Below, one piece after another: positions 4,202 through 7,182 of a stretch of 7,182 nt of DNA (positions are counted from its first letter, which is position 1; the number at the start of each line of letters is the position of its first letter). A program made the position numbers and the translations under genes. The notes beneath the pieces are model-generated. The model was not told the DNA's origin, made no database searches, and was given only the letters and a program-made list of their open reading frames with translations. The DNA is from Rikenellaceae bacterium (GTDB lineage Bacteria; Bacteroidota; Bacteroidia; Bacteroidales; UBA932). The stretch lies in the NCBI GenBank assembly GCA_900769385.1, contig CAAGGO010000170.1:1-7182 (forward strand), in the 5' to 3' direction.

Positions 4202-5896
4202 TTATTGCTGCTTCCCGTGATAAACCAGTTTCCTGGTCTTGGGATCCCTTGAGAACATCTTAAAGTAGTCCCACATCATCTGGGCACCGGGGATAAAGTT
4301 CCAGTGACCGTAATCAACAACGGCTACAATCTTTACAAGAGGCTTTTCATCTTTATAGAAAAAGCCGGTTTCAACTTTAATTCCGTTGCCTTTGTTTGTG
4401 GTTATGGTCTCACGGTCGGCAAGGTTAAGGCCCAACAAAGGGTCAGCGGTAAAATCAAGCTCATAAGTAACCTCCATACCATTCAGCTGCTGGTATGTAT
4501 TCCAAGCAGTTACATAACTGTTTCCTTTATAGTCATCGGGAGTATAAAAAGGGACAACTTTGTCTGCTGTACCTATGATTGAACAGTATGCAACCTCCAC
4601 AAACCCACGCTTCTGCGTTGCATCTCCCCACAATGAGTGGCAATTTGAGAATCTGCCGGTTTTGGCACCAGTATAAATGCCTCCACCATACCCGCCAACT
4701 GCAGCAAAAAGATATGATTTGCAGATTCCAAGGGCAGTTGCAGTAATGGCACCGGCTGAAAGTCCCTGGGCATAAACCCTTGAGGGATCAAGCTGAGGAT
4801 ATTTTTCAAACAGAATCTGCAGAACCCTTTCTACGCCATCATACCCCATTGGAGCATAGTCCTTCCTCCCCTGCCACTCCATTTCCACAACAAAAAAACG
4901 CTCCTTGCCGGCCACTTGAAGGAAACCGGAAGTCTCAGCTTGTGTGCGCGGGTCATTTGTATTTCCGTGCAGAAGCACCATTACAGGCACACTGGCATCC
5001 GGAGCTCCCTCAATCAATTCTTGAGGCCAATACTCATACCAAAGCCAAGGAAGCCCTTTTTTCTGAGGCATGACAACCATCTCCCTCTTCAAACCCAATC
5101 TCTCATACACCGTATACGGTTCCAGTTCATACGGACCATAAGCGCCATAATCAGCACCATCATAATGGGTATGTTTATAATTGTTGAACCTGAAATTCCT
5201 GGAGAACACTTCGTCCCAAGCCCTGTCAAAAATCTCCGCAAAAGGAACCCCCACATTTTCATCTACCACAACAGTCAGCAACTCCTCTCCAGCATTCACA
5301 TATTTGTAAACATTCTTCCCGACAGTGTTCTCCTTCTCTCCCCTGTTCATTGAGATGTAGGTCTTGGCAACCTTGGCGGCATTCTTTCCTGCAACATACG
5401 CCGGCACACCCCAGGAATGTGCAGGGTCCTTGCCAGGCTTGCCTCCAACAGTAAGGATACCGGCAATGTGCCCTGCCGCCTCAGATGGCGCAATTGCAGC
5501 ATTGACAAATGTGGCACCATCACCCAAACCAATAACCTTAAGATTACCTGAACGAGCCTTGTTGAACACAGCTTTGAAACCCTCAAAATCCCTGGCATTG
5601 TCATATCTGTCCCCAATAGGATTAACCACAAAAACTTTCACGTGATTGGCTGTAAGCACATCCCTCATATCCAGTTCTTCCACAAGAGCCCTGGCAGCAG
5701 CCTGATCTAGCTTGCTGTGGGGATAAATGAAAAATGTTGGAGCATTGTTGTTTGAGCGTCCGTCAAGCTGCTCCAAATTCAAATTCTGCTCAAAATACAC
5801 AACATTGGCCGGCATCTTGGCAGCAGTACCCTTATTCTGGGCAAAAGTTGCAACAGCCACACACATTGCAACTAAAACTGAAATTATCCTCTTCAT
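4202..5896 (-). CDS. Secreted alpha/beta hydrolase (PHB-depolymerase/feruloyl-esterase-like) with a degenerate N-terminal repeat
   Basis: A 564-residue exported protein. Residues 1-19 form a signal peptide (MKRIISVLVAMCVAVATFA) with likely cleavage before Gln20; no lipobox Cys, so periplasmic or secreted. The catalytic domain covers about 300-555: oxyanion-loop HGNTND at 310-315, nucleophile Ser380 in GLSAG at 378-382, probable Asp445 in GTADKVVP at 442-449, and His531 in YGHWNF at 529-534. This order and spacing match esterases of the PHB-depolymerase/LpqC and feruloyl-esterase group, so the reaction is probably hydrolysis of a carboxyl ester, perhaps on a plant polysaccharide; substrate unknown. 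The region 50-240 looks like a second hydrolase fold without catalytic residues. It has its own promoter at 5957-5925 and stands alone, convergent to the YdeI-like gene. Confidence 0.85.
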   Translation of the reverse strand: MKRIISVLVAMCVAVATFAQNKGTAAKMPANVVYFEQNLNLEQLDGRSNNNAPTFFIYPHSKLDQAAARALVEELDMRDVLTANHVKVFVVNPIGDRYDNARDFEGFKAVFNKARSGNLKVIGLGDGATFVNAAIAPSEAAGHIAGILTVGGKPGKDPAHSWGVPAYVAGKNAAKVAKTYISMNRGEKENTVGKNVYKYVNAGEELLTVVVDENVGVPFAEIFDRAWDEVFSRNFRFNNYKHTHYDGADYGAYGPYELEPYTVYERLGLKREMVVMPQKKGLPWLWYEYWPQELIEGAPDASVPVMVLLHGNTNDPRTQAETSGFLQVAGKERFFVVEMEWQGRKDYAPMGYDGVERVLQILFEKYPQLDPSRVYAQGLSAGAITATALGICKSYLFAAVGGYGGGIYTGAKTGRFSNCHSLWGDATQKRGFVEVAYCSIIGTADKVVPFYTPDDYKGNSYVTAWNTYQQLNGMEVTYELDFTADPLLGLNLADRETITTNKGNGIKVETGFFYKDEKPLVKIVAVVDYGHWNFIPGAQMMWDYFKMFSRDPKTRKLVYHGKQQ

Positions 5897-5924
5897 ATTT
5901 CAAAAATCATAATTCATTGTTTAC

Positions 5925-5957
5925 AAACCTAGCAAGAATTCCTCTTTGAACGGCAAA
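5925..5957 (-). promoter_or_regulatory. Bacteroidota promoter of the esterase gene, TTTG-21-TAGGTTTG
   Basis: On the minus strand the -33 element TTTG (5957-5954) and the -7 element TAGGTTTG (5932-5925) are 21 bp apart. Transcription should start near 5920, leaving a leader of about 25 bases before the ATG at 5896. Confidence 0.7.
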
Positions 5958-6007
5958 TAATTACCTTCTTTATTGTGTCCTTTATGCGAGTTGTGGTCCT
6001 CCAAAAT

Positions 6008-6021
6008 TCCTATCCATAGGA
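6008..6021. promoter_or_regulatory. Short inverted repeat TCCTAT-cc-ATAGGA
   Basis: Perfect 6-bp arms with a 2-bp centre, about 50 bp upstream of the esterase -33 element. It could be an operator for that gene, but a 12-bp symmetric site may also occur by chance. Confidence 0.2.
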
Positions 6022-6040
6022 TATTGATATTTGCATTTCT

Positions 6041-6085
6041 TCACACCATACTGCGCCGTTGTTGGGGATTCATTCTGTCTGCCAT
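6041..6085 (-). pseudogene. Possible 5' relic of a very short patch repair (vsr) endonuclease gene
   Basis: From the ATG at 6085 the minus strand reads MADRMNPQQRRSMV and then a stop. Vsr endonucleases commonly begin with a stretch like MADxxTPEQRSxxMS before the I-R-G-K-D/N-T-K-P-E motif. The match is limited to these 14 residues, and what follows the stop shows no Vsr sequence in the same frame. It may be the surviving start of a deleted gene or chance likeness. Confidence 0.2.
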
Positions 6086-6155
6086 ATTGTAAAGGTATAC
6101 AAAAAATTTAGAGATGTTTTGCTGAGATTTTTTGATTTCAACAATTCTACTACGC

Positions 6156-6295
6156 CAAGACAGTGGCGCAACAAAAACACTCTGCAGAGCATTGCAATAA
6201 ACATCACCTGCACCACTCGTAAGAAAACTCAACGGGTGGCGCAGTCAGTATTGCTGTAGGGAAGTATAAAGCACATTTAGTGCGCCACTGTCTTG
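6156..6295. repeat. 140-bp unit bounded by perfect 15-bp inverted repeats
   Basis: CAAGACAGTGGCGCA at 6156-6170 is the exact reverse complement of TGCGCCACTGTCTTG at 6281-6295. The inner core GTGGCGCA recurs at 6236-6243 in the orientation of the left arm. No coding region lies inside and I see no clear target-site duplication in the flanks. It could be a MITE-like non-autonomous element, a recombination site pair, or a long hairpin. Confidence 0.5.
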
Positions 6296-6378
6296 CCTGG
6301 ATGCACAAATTAATGAATGTATTGCTTGAGAAATAACTGTCGGGAAGACAATTTCATTATCTTTATATATACAGAGAT

Positions 6379-6513
6379 ATGGAAATCACCAACCTTCTAC
6401 ACTTCGGCAACCGCCCTGAGCTGAGGCAATGGCTCAACGAGAACCACAGCAAGGAGAAATGTTGCTGGGTGGTGGCTCATTTCTTTCTTTTGATGGAATA
6501 TTTCAATCAATAA
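6379..6513 (+). pseudogene. Truncated second copy of the YdeI-like gene
   Basis: The first 96 bp from the ATG match 3795-3890 at 90 of 96 positions. After codon 32 (ending GWVV-like CCWVV) homology stops abruptly at 6474 and the frame runs on into unrelated AHFFLLMEYFNQ and a stop, giving 44 residues. All the family core (VEEALCFGWIDS onward) is gone, so this cannot be functional as a YdeI protein. Five codons differ from the longer copy, four of them changing the residue, which fits relaxed selection. No good promoter is seen; only a TATCTTTA at 6358-6365 resembles a -7 element. Confidence 0.75.
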
Positions 6514-6670
6514 AGCATGTTTCACAGTCATAAATGAACCTGTAAAAGAGGTGAACAGCTCACACTTAGCCATGCTGGATTTCAAAATTGAACAGATTAC
6601 CGGCAAGAAGATCAAAGGAAACCAAATTAATAATCATACCTTTGCAAAAGGCCTTAAAGGCAGGATGTAA
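6494..6670 (+). pseudogene. Open frame of 58 codons without a 5' end, possible gene remnant
   Basis: Directly after the YdeI-like relic, one frame stays open from just after a TGA at 6491 to the TAA at 6668. It reads like protein, including CFTVINEPVKEV and LDFKIEQITGKKIKG and ending AKGLKGRM, but I recognise no family. Possible internal starts are GTG at 6551 and ATG at 6572, neither with a ribosome binding site. It may be the 3' end of a gene that was fused to the relic by a deletion at about 6474, or a chance open frame. Confidence 0.3.
6637..6644 (+). promoter_or_regulatory. -7 element for the PH-domain gene
   Basis: TACCTTTG matches TAnnTTTG and lies 62 bp before the ATG at 6707, giving a leader of about 55 bases. 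No TTTG or TTG stands 19-21 bp upstream, so the call rests on the -7 element alone. Confidence 0.4.
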
Positions 6671-6706
6671 AATACCCAACCTATAAACCCATTAATTCTA
6701 AACAGT

Positions 6707-7084
6707 ATGATTGACTTCAGCAATGAAAGCGTCTTTAAGCTTAAGAAGACAGATACTTCCAAGTTTGACTCTGAGATGCGTGATATCCTGATTGATGACG
6801 AGATGATTATAGGATGTTATCAGGATGTAAGGGACCACGTGGTTTTTACCAACAAGAGAGTGATTGCTGTGAACGTCCAGGGAATCACCGGCAAGAAGAA
6901 AGACTTCACTACCCTCCCATACTCAAAGATTACCGCTTACTCTGTAGAGACCGCCGGCACATTTGATCTGGAAAGCGAATTGGATCTTTACTATAGTGGA
7001 ATTGGTAGAGTTAGATTCGAGTTCAGGGGTACTTCCGACATCCTTGAAATCGGACGCATCATTGCAAAATACGCATTGAAATGA
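6707..7084 (+). CDS. Bacterial PH-domain protein (bPH_1 type)
   Basis: The 125-residue protein has the size and pattern of the bacterial pleckstrin-homology family PF08000. Visible parts are DDEMIIGCYQDVRDHVVFTN at 30-49 followed by KRVI, then VQGITGKKKDFTTLPYSKI at 57-75, ETAGTFDLESELDLY at 81-95, a strand RVRFEFRG at 101-108 and the closing helix ILEIGRIIAKYAL at 112-124. No signal peptide or membrane helix, so it should be cytoplasmic. Family members fold as PH-like barrels that form ring oligomers; ligand and role are unknown. Start at 6707 fits the usual family length. A GNAT gene starts 21 bp downstream on the same strand and may share its transcript. Confidence 0.85.
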   Translation: MIDFSNESVFKLKKTDTSKFDSEMRDILIDDEMIIGCYQDVRDHVVFTNKRVIAVNVQGITGKKKDFTTLPYSKITAYSVETAGTFDLESELDLYYSGIGRVRFEFRGTSDILEIGRIIAKYALK

Positions 7085-7105
7085 TACCTGACATATTAAA
7101 GAACT

Positions 7106-7182
7106 ATGATTGAAACCAAGCGCCTGTCATTTCGTCCATGGAGAGAGGCTGATGCAGAGGAACTATTCCGACTTGCATCAGA
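7106..7182 (+). CDS. GNAT-family N-acetyltransferase (5' end only)
   Basis: The frame from the ATG at 7106 runs 25 codons to the window edge and reads MIETKRLSFRPWREADAEEL followed by FRLAS. The opening T-x-R-L-x-x-R-P-W-x-x-x-D-A-x-x-L is typical of RimJ/RimL-like acetyltransferases, which transfer the acetyl group of acetyl-CoA to an amine. The catalytic and CoA-binding parts lie outside the window, so the substrate class cannot be judged. It starts 21 bp after the PH-domain gene and is probably co-transcribed with it. Confidence 0.75.
   Translation, partial: MIETKRLSFRPWREADAEELFRLAS

Larger units (their letters stand above)
5958..6378. other. Gene-poor stretch between the esterase and the YdeI-like relic
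   Basis: No convincing full gene on either strand; the short open frames have no recognisable domain or ribosome binding context. It holds a small inverted repeat TCCTAT-cc-ATAGGA at 6008-6021, a possible relic of a vsr start at 6085-6041, and the 140-bp inverted-repeat unit at 6156-6295. The rest shows nothing I can name. Confidence 0.5.

Noticed and set aside
4304..5645. Plus-strand and alternate-frame open frames across the esterase
   Set aside because: The esterase frame carries a signal peptide and a full catalytic triad; the others are shadows of it.
6059..6259. 66-codon plus-strand open frame crossing the left inverted repeat
   Set aside because: No recognisable domain, promoter or ribosome binding site, and it runs through the repeat unit.
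6397..6615. 72-codon minus-strand open frame
   Set aside because: Its last third is the reverse of the YdeI-like relic and the rest shows no known motif.
6599..6900. Repeated string ACCGGCAAGAAGA (ITGKK) in the 58-codon frame and in the PH-domain gene
   Set aside because: The match is about 13 bases with no wider similarity, too short to claim duplication.

Overview
The window looks like a chromosomal accessory segment from a member of the Bacteroidota, probably Bacteroidales. Several upstream regions carry the Bacteroidota -7 promoter motif TAnnTTTG, two of them with a TTTG -33 element at 19-21 bp. The secreted esterase has a typical lipoprotein-free Bacteroidota signal peptide ending in FAQ. 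The 43-residue CxxC protein and the 173-residue hypothetical protein resemble families I recall mainly from this phylum. Genus cannot be fixed from the sequence.

Left part (1-1430, minus strand): a compact run transcribed leftward, in order a 72-residue two-helix membrane protein, a 244-residue SMC/ABC-like AAA ATPase, a 43-residue CxxC protein starting 2 bp after the ATPase stop, and a macro-domain-like protein of the phage-related A1S_2505 type that runs off the edge. Middle-left (1731-3586, plus strand): a divergent run of a WYL-domain transcription factor, a strong terminator hairpin, a stand-alone HIRAN-domain protein, and a 173-residue protein of unknown function that starts 2 bp after the HIRAN stop. 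The 300 bp between the two runs holds regularly spaced TTGACA boxes and three short inverted repeats, so the simplest reading is that the WYL protein controls itself and perhaps the divergent operon. This arrangement resembles regulated nucleic-acid or defence cassettes, but nothing in the sequence proves that role.

Right part (3587-7182): a YdeI-like protein that lacks the usual C-terminal third, preceded by an excellent Bacteroidota promoter and a terminator-like hairpin; convergent to it, a large secreted alpha/beta hydrolase whose N-terminal half looks like a dead copy of the catalytic half; a 480-bp gene-poor stretch with a perfect 15-bp inverted repeat 140 bp across and a possible relic of a vsr gene start; a second, decayed copy of the first 96 bp of the YdeI-like gene; then a bacterial PH-domain protein and the start of a GNAT acetyltransferase. 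The right part has the marks of repeated duplication and deletion.

No tRNA, rRNA, CRISPR array, transposase or integrase gene was seen.
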